Shown here: positions 14,849 to 24,058 of the stretch, in pieces
Layout: every line of letters begins with the position of its first letter
Position numbering within the stretch: the first letter of the stretch is position 1
Assembly: GCA_002892395.1 (NCBI GenBank)
Contig: NBBL01000002.1
Span: forward strand, 1 to 64,000
Length of the DNA stretch: 64,000 nt
Direction: 5' to 3'
Source: Lachnospiraceae bacterium
GTDB taxonomy: Bacteria; Bacillota; Clostridia; Lachnospirales; Lachnospiraceae
Program-made: the position numbers and the translations under genes
Notes under the pieces: model-generated
The model's database searches: none
Told to the model about the DNA's origin: nothing
Seen by the model: only the letters and a program-made list of their open reading frames with translations

Positions 14849-17817
14849 GTTTCCTCTTTCTTCTGCCGAACCAGCGGCATCACGGAAGTGAAGCACGCCC
14901 TCGCGGCTTCAATCTGCTTTTCATTTCCGATTGCGCACTTCGCCCGGTCGGAAAGCACGGCGTCCAGAAGCGGGGCCAGCGCCTGTATATCAGCCGGCTC
15001 CGCCCCCAATATTTCATCCCGCTCCCGCTGCAGGGCTTCCGCATCGAGCCCCGAGCAGCAGGCCGACAGGCCGCGTAAGCCGCGCTGCATCGGCGGTAAG
15101 GGGGTATCCATCTCCGCGACAGCTCCCAGGATGCTCTTGGTCATTTCCCGCTCGTCCGCCTGAAAGCTCCCGGCATAGGCTGCAATCCCTTCGTACACCC
15201 GATCCGTCTCCGTCAGATTCGGATCCCGGAAAGAAGCAAACCCGCCGTATCCGCTCCTGGCAAAGCTGGCGCCGCAGCCGTAGGCTCCGCCCAGGACACG
15301 GACATGATTCCAGAGATAATCGTAGCTTAAAAGGGTCTTTAAAACCCGGAGCACACCGGTGTAGGAAAATCCCTTTTCCCTGAAATTACCGGCGCGGGCA
15401 ACGTAGTTGACCTGTGAGGCGCTTTCGAACGCTTCACTCCGGATCTCCCGTTTCCAATCAAAGCGGGGCTCCCGCTCTGCTGTCTCCGGGAACTGTTCCC
15501 GGTAACCCTCCAATGCGTCAGAAACAGCTGCCAGACTGGTTTCATCGCAGGTGACATGAATACGCAGGTTGTCGCCTGTAAACAGACCCGTCGTAATTTC
15601 GGCGATCCGTCTGACAAACGCCTCCATCTGCCCCTGATCATCCTCCGACAGTGCCTCCAGAAACCGGTAATATGCGATCCCCTTGATCGCATCTCCGAAT
15701 GCGGCGCTCTCTGAGACGCAGGCCCCCGCTCTCCCCAGGGCAGCGCTGTGTCCCGCGGCAGTCAGACCATCCTTCAGTCCCGCCCGGATCTCCTGGAGTC
15801 TGCCCTTCAATCTCTCCCGGTCCGAAAGAGATGTGGTCATCAGCATCTCCCGCACTGTCTCAAGCGCAAATCCCGCCCGCTCCGGCAAGACCTTGGCGTC
15901 GGCGTAAAACACACGGGTGTCCGGGCCGTACCGGAGAAGATCCGGGTATGCTTCCATGCCGAAGCTGATTCCCCCGCTGTTTAAATTGATGAGAGTGGAC
16001 AGCGCTCCGTAGCGATGGGACTCCGTATCCAGATATCCCAGCAAATCGCGGTACAACGCCAGGCAGGAATTTTCCTCCAGTGTCAGATGACTGCAGTCAA
16101 AAAAGACCCGCAGATAAAGGATGCCGGAGGTAAAAAGATTGGACCAGACCACGGGAAGCCCTGCCAGCTCCCGTTCTTCGTAAACCGGCTTTTCTGCCTT
16201 GGTGCCGATATCCGAGCGGCTTAACTGGGGAATCTTTAAGAGATCCTCCCGGGCGGAGGGCGCCTTCTGGTACGCCTTCAGTGCCTCCGTCTCCCGGACA
16301 ATCTGCATCCGCTCCTCCGGGGTCATGGCGGCTGCCTGCGCCGCCAGTGTTTCCCTAAGAGCTTCTTCCTTCTTTGCCGTGAGACCCCGAACCGGCTTCA
16401 AAATCACCAGCGCCGCATTTTGATCATTCAGGAGAAAGGTGCGAATCAATTCCTCAAAGAAGTTCTCATCCACCTTTTTTTTCAGCTCAGCGAACATGGC
16501 GTCAAACTGCAGATACATGCAGGGATCTTCCTCGTAGAGCCAGCTGTTAAAGCACTCCATCCCGTAGATCAGTCCCTTCGGGTAAGAGCCGAAATTTGCC
16601 TCGCGGGCGCGAAATTCTGCCACATTAATGGCCGCCCGGAGCATATCGTGATCCAACGCTCCGTTTGCCAGCTCCCGAAGCGTCTCCTGCGTGACAGACA
16701 GAAATGCCGCTTCCTGCTCCGGATCCGTATTTTTGGCAGTAATGGCAAAATAAGGATCCCGAATCCCGTAGTTATACCCGCCGTAAATATCCTCTCCGAT
16801 TCCGGCTGCAATCAGCCTGTCATGAAGCGGTGCGCCCGGGACGTCAAGAAGCACCGCCTCCAGCACCTGAAATGCGTTGCAGCGCAGCGGATCCAGCTCG
16901 CAGCCCACCCGGATATTGAGAGAAAGGTAGGATGCCCCCGCTTCCGACTCGCTCTCCGCAATGGAGTAGGCGCTTTCCTTTCGAACCATCCCCCGAAGCG
17001 GCTCCGGCTCCCGGATCTCAGAATCCAGCGGGCGCTTTTCATACGCCGACAAATACGCCTCGTCAATGTACTGCAGCTGCTTTGCCATATCCGCATTGCC
17101 GTACAGATAAAGGAAGGAATTGGTCGGATGATAGTATCTGCGGTGAAAATCCAGATACGCCTCATAGCTCAGCTCAGGAATCCGTTCCGGGTCTCCTCCG
17201 GATTCCTCTCCATAGGGATGCCCGGGAAACAGTGCTTCATTTACCGCCCGTTCCAGCACACCGTCCGGGGAAGAATAAACCCCCTTCATCTCGTTGTACA
17301 CCACCCCGTTCAGGGTCAAGGGACCATCCGGAGATGTCGCCTCGTAATGCCACCCCTCTTGGCGAAAAATCTTCTCCTCCCGGTAAAGCTTCGGGTGGAA
17401 CACTGCATCCAGATACACATCCATCAAATTTCGAAAATCCTTGTCATTGCAGCTTGCCACCGGATAGATGGTTTTGTCCGGGTAGGTCATCGCATTCAAA
17501 AAGGTGTTCAGCGATCCCTTGGCAAGCTCCACAAAGGGATCCTTGGCCGGATACTTCTCGGAGCCGCACAGCACCGTGTGCTCGACGATATGGGCAACTC
17601 CCGTGGAGTCGCTGGGCGGCGTCCGAAATCCGATGGTAAACACCTTGTTTCGGTCGTCGCAAAGCAGCAAAAAGACACGGGCACCGGTTTTTCTGTGTTC
17701 CATGCTGACCGCAGTGGCTCGAATCTCCGGAATTTCCGTCTGTTTCCGAAACGCATAGGCCTCCATGTGCTGCAAGGCATCCAGCTGTCTTGTCCTCTCC
17801 TCATTCATAGTCGTCAT
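14845..17817 (-). CDS. M16 family (presequence protease-like) metallopeptidase
   Basis: About 990 residues, a duplicated pitrilysin/insulinase-fold zinc peptidase of the M16C (PreP-like) type that degrades peptides inside a closed chamber. The inverted zinc motif HxxEH is present near residue 80 (AHIVEHTVLCGS), followed by FVELAKGSLNTFLNAMTYPD, and the distal Glu lies near NEMKGVYSSP. There is no signal peptide, so it should act in the cytoplasm. The start is ATG 17817 or the TTG just before it, which has better spacing to GGGGAG. Only a few bases separate it from the YdcF-like gene and it overlaps era. Confidence 0.93.
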   Translation of the reverse strand: MTTMNEERTRQLDALQHMEAYAFRKQTEIPEIRATAVSMEHRKTGARVFLLLCDDRNKVFTIGFRTPPSDSTGVAHIVEHTVLCGSEKYPAKDPFVELAKGSLNTFLNAMTYPDKTIYPVASCNDKDFRNLMDVYLDAVFHPKLYREEKIFRQEGWHYEATSPDGPLTLNGVVYNEMKGVYSSPDGVLERAVNEALFPGHPYGEESGGDPERIPELSYEAYLDFHRRYYHPTNSFLYLYGNADMAKQLQYIDEAYLSAYEKRPLDSEIREPEPLRGMVRKESAYSIAESESEAGASYLSLNIRVGCELDPLRCNAFQVLEAVLLDVPGAPLHDRLIAAGIGEDIYGGYNYGIRDPYFAITAKNTDPEQEAAFLSVTQETLRELANGALDHDMLRAAINVAEFRAREANFGSYPKGLIYGMECFNSWLYEEDPCMYLQFDAMFAELKKKVDENFFEELIRTFLLNDQNAALVILKPVRGLTAKKEEALRETLAAQAAAMTPEERMQIVRETEALKAYQKAPSAREDLLKIPQLSRSDIGTKAEKPVYEERELAGLPVVWSNLFTSGILYLRVFFDCSHLTLEENSCLALYRDLLGYLDTESHRYGALSTLINLNSGGISFGMEAYPDLLRYGPDTRVFYADAKVLPERAGFALETVREMLMTTSLSDRERLKGRLQEIRAGLKDGLTAAGHSAALGRAGACVSESAAFGDAIKGIAYYRFLEALSEDDQGQMEAFVRRIAEITTGLFTGDNLRIHVTCDETSLAAVSDALEGYREQFPETAEREPRFDWKREIRSEAFESASQVNYVARAGNFREKGFSYTGVLRVLKTLLSYDYLWNHVRVLGGAYGCGASFARSGYGGFASFRDPNLTETDRVYEGIAAYAGSFQADEREMTKSILGAVAEMDTPLPPMQRGLRGLSACCSGLDAEALQRERDEILGAEPADIQALAPLLDAVLSDRAKCAIGNEKQIEAARACFTSVMPLVRQKKEET

Positions 17818-17821
17818 CAAT

Positions 17822-18652
17822 TTACAATCTCCCCAAAAATTTATCCTTCAGTAATGCTGCACTTTCCCGGCAGAGTGCGTGCAAAAACAGCACGGGATCC
17901 GAAGGAGCGGCCGCACCGTACACCAGCTCTCCGGTCTGCTTTTTTGCCATATGCACCGCTCGGAACAGATGAAAGTCCGAGCTTACAATCACAAGCTTGA
18001 CAGGCCGTGCCTCTGCACTCAAAATCCGCTTCGCCGGCGCGCTTCCGGCATGTCTCCCCCGGGATTCCGAAGACGCTTCCCTCCGAAATTCCTCGATCAG
18101 CCCGCAGCTGTTTCGCACATTCTCATAGGTGCTGCGGGAATCAGGCTCCAGAATCATCCGGGACGCCGACACCCCATTATAGCGCAAATAATCTGCCATT
18201 GCCTCCGCTTCCGGCAAAAGACCAGGTCTTGTCTGTCCGCCGGAGAGAATCAGCTCTGCCTGCGGATAGCGATCGGACAGAACAATGGCTCCGTCCAGCC
18301 GCTTTTTCATGGTTTTCGAAATGGTTCCGTCCGGCTTCAGCTCCGATCCCAGGACAAGGATATAGTCCGGGTTCTCTACCGCCTCCGTATGGAGACCGGA
18401 CAGCACCAGAACAGCCGCTGCCGTCATGGCCGCAAACAGGGCAAGCGTCGCCGTGTGAACAGCCGTAATCACCCAAAGCGGAGCCTGCTTCCATTCGCGC
18501 TGATCGCTCCATGCCGCCAGCAGATTCAAGCCCGAGAGCAGCCCGAAAAAAAGCCAGATCCAGCTGTCTGCAAGAATCCGTCCCGCATAGAATGCAACCA
18601 CCAGCCAGTAGCCGACACAAAACAGCAGGGCAGTGCCAAAAAAAATGGTCAT
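17822..18652 (-). CDS. YdcF/SanA-like DUF218 membrane protein
   Basis: A 276-residue protein with an N-terminal block of about four hydrophobic segments followed by a DUF218 domain (DYILVLGSELKPDG, then LILSGGQTRPG and SRSTYENVRNS). DUF218 proteins such as SanA and ElyC are linked to envelope integrity, but their chemistry is not settled. It overlaps trhP by 4 bp (ATGA) and is followed within a few bases by the M16 gene. The C-terminus carries a low-complexity insert (SSESRGRHAGSAPAKR). Confidence 0.85.
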   Translation of the reverse strand: MTIFFGTALLFCVGYWLVVAFYAGRILADSWIWLFFGLLSGLNLLAAWSDQREWKQAPLWVITAVHTATLALFAAMTAAAVLVLSGLHTEAVENPDYILVLGSELKPDGTISKTMKKRLDGAIVLSDRYPQAELILSGGQTRPGLLPEAEAMADYLRYNGVSASRMILEPDSRSTYENVRNSCGLIEEFRREASSESRGRHAGSAPAKRILSAEARPVKLVIVSSDFHLFRAVHMAKKQTGELVYGAAAPSDPVLFLHALCRESAALLKDKFLGRL

Positions 18653-19905
18653 CCTTCTCTTCCTCTTTGCAGCGTTCCGGTCTCCGCCCGAAGCAGTTCC
18701 CCCGGCACCGCCGGTGCAGAAAGGCGGACACGAAGAGCCTCCAGCGGATGAGGCGCATGCTGCACGGATACGCCTTCCCCGTTGGTAATTTCCAGAACCT
18801 CTGCCGTCACATTGCTTCCGTCAAGCTTCATGATCTCCAGCATGTCTCCGACTGAAAATTTGTTCTTTTGATGAAAGCAGGCACAACCTGCCTCGTCCAG
18901 CGCCTCCACCGTTCCAAGATAGGTATGGCTTCGCATGTAGGTGCTGCTGTCGTAGATCTGTGTGTCGGAATCGGGATGCCCGAAGAAAAATCCGGTTGTA
19001 AACGCCCGGTGCGTACACTTTCCGATTTCTTCCCTGTAGGACAACAGATTCGCCCGGTAGCAGGCAGGATCCCTTAGGCAGTCATCGATCGCGCGCCGGT
19101 AGACCCGCGCCGTGACCGCGGCGTACAGCGCAGTCTTCATGCGTCCCTCGATCTTAAAGCTGTCGATTCCCGCCGAAATAAGCTCCGGAATGTGCTCGAT
19201 CATGCACAGATCCTTCGAATTGAAGAGGAAGGTCCCCCGCTCGTTCTCAAAAACCGGCATGTACTCGCCCGGTCGTGTTTCCTCCATGACCGCGTACCGC
19301 CAGCGGCACGGATGGGTGCAGGCCCCCCGATTGGCATCCCTTCCCGCCATGAAGCTGGACAAAAGACAGCGCCCGGAATAAGAAATACACATGGCTCCGT
19401 GGACAAAGGTCTCGATTTCCATCTCATCCGGAATGTGGGCTCGTATCTCCGCGATCTCCGTGAGAGAAAGCTCCCGCGCGGTCACAACCCTCCTTGCTCC
19501 CTGCTCCCACCAAAACCGAAAGGTGCCGTAATTCGTGTTGTTTGCCTGGGTGCTCACATGCAATTCCAGCGCCGGACAGTGCTCCTTTGCAAGCATAAAA
19601 AGCGCGGGATCCGAAACAATGACCGCATCCGGACGAATCTCCCGCAGCTCCCTGAAGTAGTCCGCCGCAGCGCGCAAGTCATCATTATGCGCGAGTATGT
19701 TTGCCGTCACATAGACCCGCTTTCCTCTCTCATGGGCATACTGAATGCCCTCCGCCATCTCCGCCAGCGTAAAATTCTTTGCCATTGCCCGCAGACCAAA
19801 TGCCTCGCCGCCAATGTACACCGCATCTGCGCCGTAATGAAAGGCTGTCTTTAAAATTTCCAGATTTCCCGCGGGAAGCAAAAGCTCCGGTGGTTTGCTT
19901 CTCAT
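18649..19905 (-). CDS. trhP: U32 family peptidase-like tRNA hydroxylation protein
   Basis: A 418-residue U32 family protein (PELLLPAGNLEILKTAFHYGADAVYIGG start, EVFVHGAM-like EIETFVHGAMCISYSGRCLLS in the middle with the conserved cysteines). Characterised members TrhP/RlhA are not proteases but hydroxylate RNA using prephenate; TrhP makes 5-hydroxyuridine at tRNA position 34. The adjacent, overlapping trmR methyltransferase, which uses that product in Gram-positives, makes a TrhP role the best guess. Overlaps both neighbours by 4 bp. Confidence 0.85.
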   Translation of the reverse strand: MRSKPPELLLPAGNLEILKTAFHYGADAVYIGGEAFGLRAMAKNFTLAEMAEGIQYAHERGKRVYVTANILAHNDDLRAAADYFRELREIRPDAVIVSDPALFMLAKEHCPALELHVSTQANNTNYGTFRFWWEQGARRVVTARELSLTEIAEIRAHIPDEMEIETFVHGAMCISYSGRCLLSSFMAGRDANRGACTHPCRWRYAVMEETRPGEYMPVFENERGTFLFNSKDLCMIEHIPELISAGIDSFKIEGRMKTALYAAVTARVYRRAIDDCLRDPACYRANLLSYREEIGKCTHRAFTTGFFFGHPDSDTQIYDSSTYMRSHTYLGTVEALDEAGCACFHQKNKFSVGDMLEIMKLDGSNVTAEVLEITNGEGVSVQHAPHPLEALRVRLSAPAVPGELLRAETGTLQRGREG

Positions 19906-20555
19906 GATTTCTCCTTTTTAACCGTCATCGCAAGTCCGTCCCCAACGGTGAGAACACTGGTCTCCAGCTCTTCGGTGTGGGTCAGCCGATAGAGATATTC
20001 CCGCATTCTCTCGTGTATGGTTCGATCCCGCCTCCCGATCGCATAGCGGGACTCTGCGATGCTTCCCTCCTGAAGCACATTGTCGGAAAGCAGTACGCCC
20101 CCCGGCTTCAGGCAGCTCAACAGGTAAGGAAGCCAGCCAAGATACTGCCCCTTGGCAGCATCCATAAAAATAAAGTCATACCGCTCCGGCAAAAGCTCCG
20201 GCAAAATTCTACCGGCATCGCCCTCCAGCAGAGTGATCCGCCCGTTCATTCCCACCCGCTCAAGATTCCTTCGGGCTTTTGCAATGCGGGGTGCAAAGCT
20301 CTCGATGGTGGTAATTCGGCTGTCCTCCCCGGAGGCATCTGCCATCAAAAAAGCAGAATAGCCCACTGCTGCTCCGACCTCAAGAATCTCCTTTGGACGC
20401 AGCAGCGTGAGCATCGTTCTTAAAAAGCGTGCGGTTTCCCGGCGTATGATCGGAATCCTGTCCCGCAGCGCCTCGTTCCGTATTTCTTCCAGCATCTCCC
20501 GGTCTCCGGGATCAAGCGCATCCAAGTACTCCGTCACTCTGGGTAAGACAATCAT
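19902..20555 (-). CDS. trmR: tRNA 5-hydroxyuridine methyltransferase
   Basis: A 217-residue class I SAM-dependent O-methyltransferase of the TrmR/catechol-OMT-like family. The SAM motif ILEVGAAVGYSA (about residue 57) and FIFMDAAKGQYL acidic loop are visible. TrmR of Bacillus methylates 5-hydroxyuridine at the tRNA wobble base to 5-methoxyuridine, widening decoding. The partnership with the overlapping U32 gene supports this assignment over a small-molecule O-methyltransferase. Confidence 0.85.
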   Translation of the reverse strand: MIVLPRVTEYLDALDPGDREMLEEIRNEALRDRIPIIRRETARFLRTMLTLLRPKEILEVGAAVGYSAFLMADASGEDSRITTIESFAPRIAKARRNLERVGMNGRITLLEGDAGRILPELLPERYDFIFMDAAKGQYLGWLPYLLSCLKPGGVLLSDNVLQEGSIAESRYAIGRRDRTIHERMREYLYRLTHTEELETSVLTVGDGLAMTVKKEKS

Positions 20556-20947
20556 TCGGACTCTGTCGTTTCCTCCTGTCCCGTATTGAGCTCCTCCAGA
20601 AGCTCCCGCACCGTCTCGGACGTGTTCAGCTCATACGTCCCGGGCTTGATGCTCAGGTCAAAAAACGCCGATTGAATGCGAAAGGCCCACACATTCTTCA
20701 AAAGTCCCCTGGACTTAAGGAGCTCAGCGGCGCCCGCCGCATCCGTCCCCTCCTTCACAGTCAAGACCACATCCCGACCCGGCGGTGCCTCCACTCCCTC
20801 CGCATAAAACGCATCGTGACCGAACCGGTAGGCAGCGGTCACGCCGCGGAAAAATACAAAAATCAGGCAGGCGTAAAGGAAAATGCGAAGGGCGATCCTC
20901 ATCATTCCGGAAGAAATGCTGTTCAGTTTTTCGGATTCCCGCCCCAT
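20552..20947 (-). CDS. Short MltG/YceG-like membrane protein
   Basis: A 131-residue protein with one N-terminal membrane segment (about 18-38) and an external LysM-like region typical of the N-terminal part of MltG (VVLTVKEGTDAAGAAELL, IKPGTYELNTSETV). The transglycosylase catalytic domain of full-length MltG is missing, so it cannot cut glycan by itself. Short homologues of this kind are common in Clostridia. An AGGAGG precedes the ATG. It overlaps trmR by 4 bp. Confidence 0.8.
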   Translation of the reverse strand: MGRESEKLNSISSGMMRIALRIFLYACLIFVFFRGVTAAYRFGHDAFYAEGVEAPPGRDVVLTVKEGTDAAGAAELLKSRGLLKNVWAFRIQSAFFDLSIKPGTYELNTSETVRELLEELNTGQEETTESE

Positions 20948-20977
20948 TTTTCAACGCCTCCTGCCCTGCTGAGCCTG

Positions 20978-23329
20978 TCAGTCAATCCCCAGTATAATCG
21001 GAAGAATGACCGGATTCCGCTTCATCCGCTTCCAGAAGAAATCACTCAGCTCATCGCGCACCAGATTTTTCAGCTTGCTCCAGTCTGCCACACCTGCCGC
21101 CATGCTGTCATGTATGGCAAGGGCGGCGCGATCCCTGACCTCTGCCATCAGCTCCTCGGAGTCCTTGACATAAATAAAGCCTCTCGACACAATCTCCGGT
21201 CCCGACAGCAGCTCATTGCTGCCTCTTTGCAGCGCAATCGTAACAATCATGATACCATTTTGTGCGAGATTTTGTCTATCTCTCAGCACAACATTGCCCA
21301 CATCTCCGACTCCAAGCCCGTCTACCATGATGCCGCCTGCCTGCACATGTCCGGTGATTCGGCAGCTCCGTCCGGAAATTTCCACCACGTCTCCCGTTGA
21401 CATAAACAGAATGTTTTCCCGGGGAACACCGACAGCCGCAGCAATCTCCACTTGGGCCTTGCGGTGACGGTATTCTCCGTGGACGGGAAGCGCAAACTTC
21501 GGACGAAGCAGGGAATACATCAGCTTAATTTCCTCTGCACAGGCGTGACCCGATACGTGCGTGTCCTGAAAAATGACATCGGCTCCTTTGATGGAAAGCT
21601 CATTGATTACCTTATCCACCGCCTTCTCATTGCCGGGAATCGGATGGGAGCTCATGATAACCACATCATTCGGCGTAATGGTAACCTTCCGGTGCATCCC
21701 GCTGGACATGCGGGACAGGGCAGCCATGCTCTCCCCCTGACTTCCGGTTGTAATCAGAACCGTCTTTTCCGGCGGATAATTTTTCAGCTGATCAATATCA
21801 ATCAGCGTCCCCTCCGGAATCTGAATATATCCCAGTTCATTGGCAATGCCGATGACATTGACCATGGAGCGCCCCTCCACCACCACCTTTCTCCCATATT
21901 TGTAAGCCGTGTTGATGATCTGCTGGACGCGATCCACATTGGAGGCAAAGGTGGCCACAATGATGCGGTTGTCCTTGTGCTCCGCAAAAATGAGATCAAA
22001 GGTTCTGCCGACGGTTCGCTCCGACATGGTGAATCCCGGGCGCACCGCATTGGTGCTGTCACAGAGCAGGGCGAGGACGCCCTCTTTCCCCAGCTCCGCC
22101 ATCCGCTGCAAATCCGCGGCCTCTCCGAACACCGGCGTGTAGTCAATCTTAAAGTCGCCTGTGTGGAAAATGACCCCGGCGGGCGTAAAAATGGCCAGTG
22201 CGGAGCTGTCCGAGATGGAGTGGTTGGTCTTGATAAATTCCACATTAAACGCACCGAAGGGCACCGTATCTCCGTGCTTCACCACAAACAGCTTGGCGGA
22301 ATCCGCCAGCTTATGCTCCTCCAGCTTGTGGCGGATCAAAGCAATCGTGAGCCGTGTGGAGTACACCGGAACATTCAGCTGCTTCAAAATATACGGCAGT
22401 GCGCCGATGTGATCCTCGTGACCGTGGGTGATGACAAACCCCTTGACCTTATGGGCATTGTCCTTCAGGTAGGTGATGTCCGGGATGACACAGTCAATGC
22501 CCAGCATATCCTCACTGGGGAACGCAATTCCGCAGTCTACCACGATGATGGTGTCCTGATACTCAAACGCCGTCATGTTCATCCCGATCTGCTCCAGCCC
22601 GCCGAGGGGTATAATTTTTACCTTGGCGTCGGCTGTCACCCGTAGAGGCTGTGCCTTGGGCAGCTTCACAGGCAAAAGATCGCGATTTCGCTGATCGCCT
22701 GCGCCTGAGAGCGGCTTGCGGCTGCTCCGCTTTCCCTCTGCCTTCCCGGACTTTCCCTGGGCTGCGGCTTTTGTTCTCACAGGCTCTGCTTGTGCCGTTT
22801 TCCCCGCTCTTCCCCCGGATTTTCCCGGTTCCGCAGTGCGGGACTTACCTGCCTGCTTTGATTTCCCCGTGGACTTTGATGGTTCCGCCGACTTTGACGA
22901 TTCCCTGAGCTTGGATTTCTCCGCTGACCTTGCTTTCCCCGCTGACTTCCCCCGTTCCGCAGACGGTAGCTTGCCGGCTGACTTTGCTTTGTCCGCCGAC
23001 TGTGACTTGCCTGTGGGCTTCAATTTGCCCTCGGCCCGGGCGTTTCCTGCCGTCGCCGACACTCTTTCTTCAGGCTTCCCCTGCTCCGGCTGCGCGGCCT
23101 TTTTCCTTCGACGGGGTCTGTTTCCCTGCTGCTCCTCTCCGAGTCCCTCTGATCCTGACTTCCGGGTCCGGGGATTTACGCTGCCCTGTTCTTTTATGTG
23201 CCCGGTCTTTTGTGTCTCATGCTTCTTGTGCTCCGTTTTTTTTGCATCCGATCCATCCAGAGCCAGCGAACGGCTCAGCTCCTTCAGCTTTCTGATCGCA
23301 TGCAACGGATTTTTATCATTTTCGTTCAA
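20978..23329 (-). CDS. rnj: Ribonuclease J with a long basic N-terminal extension
   Basis: A 783-residue RNase J: 5'-3' exonuclease and endonuclease for mRNA decay and rRNA maturation. The catalytic part begins near residue 225 (VKIIPLGGLEQIGMN) and has the metallo-beta-lactamase motif THGHEDHIGALPY (about 299-311), a beta-CASP domain and the C-terminal domain. Usual RNase J is ~555 residues; the extra ~225 residues here are a Lys/Ser/Ala/Glu-rich, probably disordered tract with recurring KSAGK/KSAE units. The start is TTG (23329), with AAGGAG 8-9 bp upstream; no ATG is available before the catalytic domain. Confidence 0.93.
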   Translation of the reverse strand: MNENDKNPLHAIRKLKELSRSLALDGSDAKKTEHKKHETQKTGHIKEQGSVNPRTRKSGSEGLGEEQQGNRPRRRKKAAQPEQGKPEERVSATAGNARAEGKLKPTGKSQSADKAKSAGKLPSAERGKSAGKARSAEKSKLRESSKSAEPSKSTGKSKQAGKSRTAEPGKSGGRAGKTAQAEPVRTKAAAQGKSGKAEGKRSSRKPLSGAGDQRNRDLLPVKLPKAQPLRVTADAKVKIIPLGGLEQIGMNMTAFEYQDTIIVVDCGIAFPSEDMLGIDCVIPDITYLKDNAHKVKGFVITHGHEDHIGALPYILKQLNVPVYSTRLTIALIRHKLEEHKLADSAKLFVVKHGDTVPFGAFNVEFIKTNHSISDSSALAIFTPAGVIFHTGDFKIDYTPVFGEAADLQRMAELGKEGVLALLCDSTNAVRPGFTMSERTVGRTFDLIFAEHKDNRIIVATFASNVDRVQQIINTAYKYGRKVVVEGRSMVNVIGIANELGYIQIPEGTLIDIDQLKNYPPEKTVLITTGSQGESMAALSRMSSGMHRKVTITPNDVVIMSSHPIPGNEKAVDKVINELSIKGADVIFQDTHVSGHACAEEIKLMYSLLRPKFALPVHGEYRHRKAQVEIAAAVGVPRENILFMSTGDVVEISGRSCRITGHVQAGGIMVDGLGVGDVGNVVLRDRQNLAQNGIMIVTIALQRGSNELLSGPEIVSRGFIYVKDSEELMAEVRDRAALAIHDSMAAGVADWSKLKNLVRDELSDFFWKRMKRNPVILPIILGID

Positions 23330-23660
23330 ATTTTTTACTCCTTATTTCTTTTCTTTCTATTCCCTTGCGTTCCGGTTTTCTCGCGCTTCCGGCTTCGCTT
23401 CCGTTTCGACTTTTCTGATTTTCCCGGTTCTCTTGTTTTCCGGTTTTCTTGTTTTCCGGTTTTCTTGCGCTTCCGGCTTCGCTTACGTTTCGACTTTTCT
23501 GATTTTCCCGGTTCTCTTGTTTTCCGACTTCTTTTTTCCGGTCTTTTTGTGCTCTGTATTTCGATTGCTCCCGGCGACTTCCCCGCCGATCCGGTCTGCC
23601 TCCGGCGACTCCTCTTTGTGCGCCTCCCGGACGCCCGGCTATTAAACCGCTTCCCGTCAC
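23316..23660 (-). other. Open reading frame bridging DUF1292 and rnj
   Basis: A 114-residue frame fills the whole 327-bp spacer. It could start at a GTG that overlaps the DUF1292 stop (GTGA) and it ends 14 bp inside rnj. The product would be very basic and is mostly the translated 84-bp repeat (RENQKSRN and SEAGSARKPE occur twice). It resembles no family I know, and a second frame through the same DNA is also open, so it may be a by-product of repeat composition rather than a gene. Confidence 0.3.
23372..23527. repeat. 84-bp tandem repeat, two copies
   Basis: Copies begin near 23372 and 23456; they share CGCTTCCGGCTTCGCTT, GTTTCGACTTTTCTGATT and CCCGGTTCTCTTGTTTTCC with only a few differences. 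A short extra partial unit (CCGGTTTTCTTG) lies between them. 84 bp equals 28 codons, so frames stay open. Confidence 0.85.
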
Positions 23661-24049
23661 TCCCGGATCTCAATGCCGGACTCAGCCATCAGCTCCCGGA
23701 AAATATTCAACACATAGGATGCCTCCGCCTCATTTTGCACCATCTCATAAACCGCCTCACCGTCCTGCTCGCGGGACACATCCTTAAGGAGACAGCAGCT
23801 TCCGTCCCCCTCGGCTTCCTCTGCTGCCAGCAGATAATACGCCCCGTTGATTTTGGTTTCCTCCAGCACATAAAAGGCGGTTTCCTCACCCCGCTCGTCC
23901 ACCGCGGTAATCCGGGTTCCTTCTCTGTCCGCTCCGTCCGTCTGCGGCAATAATGCCTCCTGTTCCCTGGTCAATGTACCCTCCTGTTTTTTCCTGCCTC
24001 CACCGGATCGGATTGCCCTCCGACCCGCCGACTCCTGTTCCTGTTCCAA
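23657..24049 (-). CDS. DUF1292 family protein
   Basis: A 130-residue acidic protein. Residues ~40-130 match the DUF1292 family found next to ruvX in Firmicutes (ITAVDERGEETAFYVLEE, then YYLLAAEE and EAVYEMVQNEAEASYVLN). Function is unknown. The N-terminal ~40 residues are a low-complexity tail. The start is TTG (24049), preceded by AAAGGA; no ATG fits. Nine bases separate it from ruvX. Confidence 0.85.
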   Translation of the reverse strand: MEQEQESAGRRAIRSGGGRKKQEGTLTREQEALLPQTDGADREGTRITAVDERGEETAFYVLEETKINGAYYLLAAEEAEGDGSCCLLKDVSREQDGEAVYEMVQNEAEASYVLNIFRELMAESGIEIRE

Positions 24050-24058
24050 TGATTCCTT

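Noticed and set aside
23335-23673. Alternative basic frame through the DUF1292-rnj spacer
   Set aside because: It overlaps the other open frame, has no ribosome-binding site, and its Lys/Arg-rich content follows from the repeat's composition.
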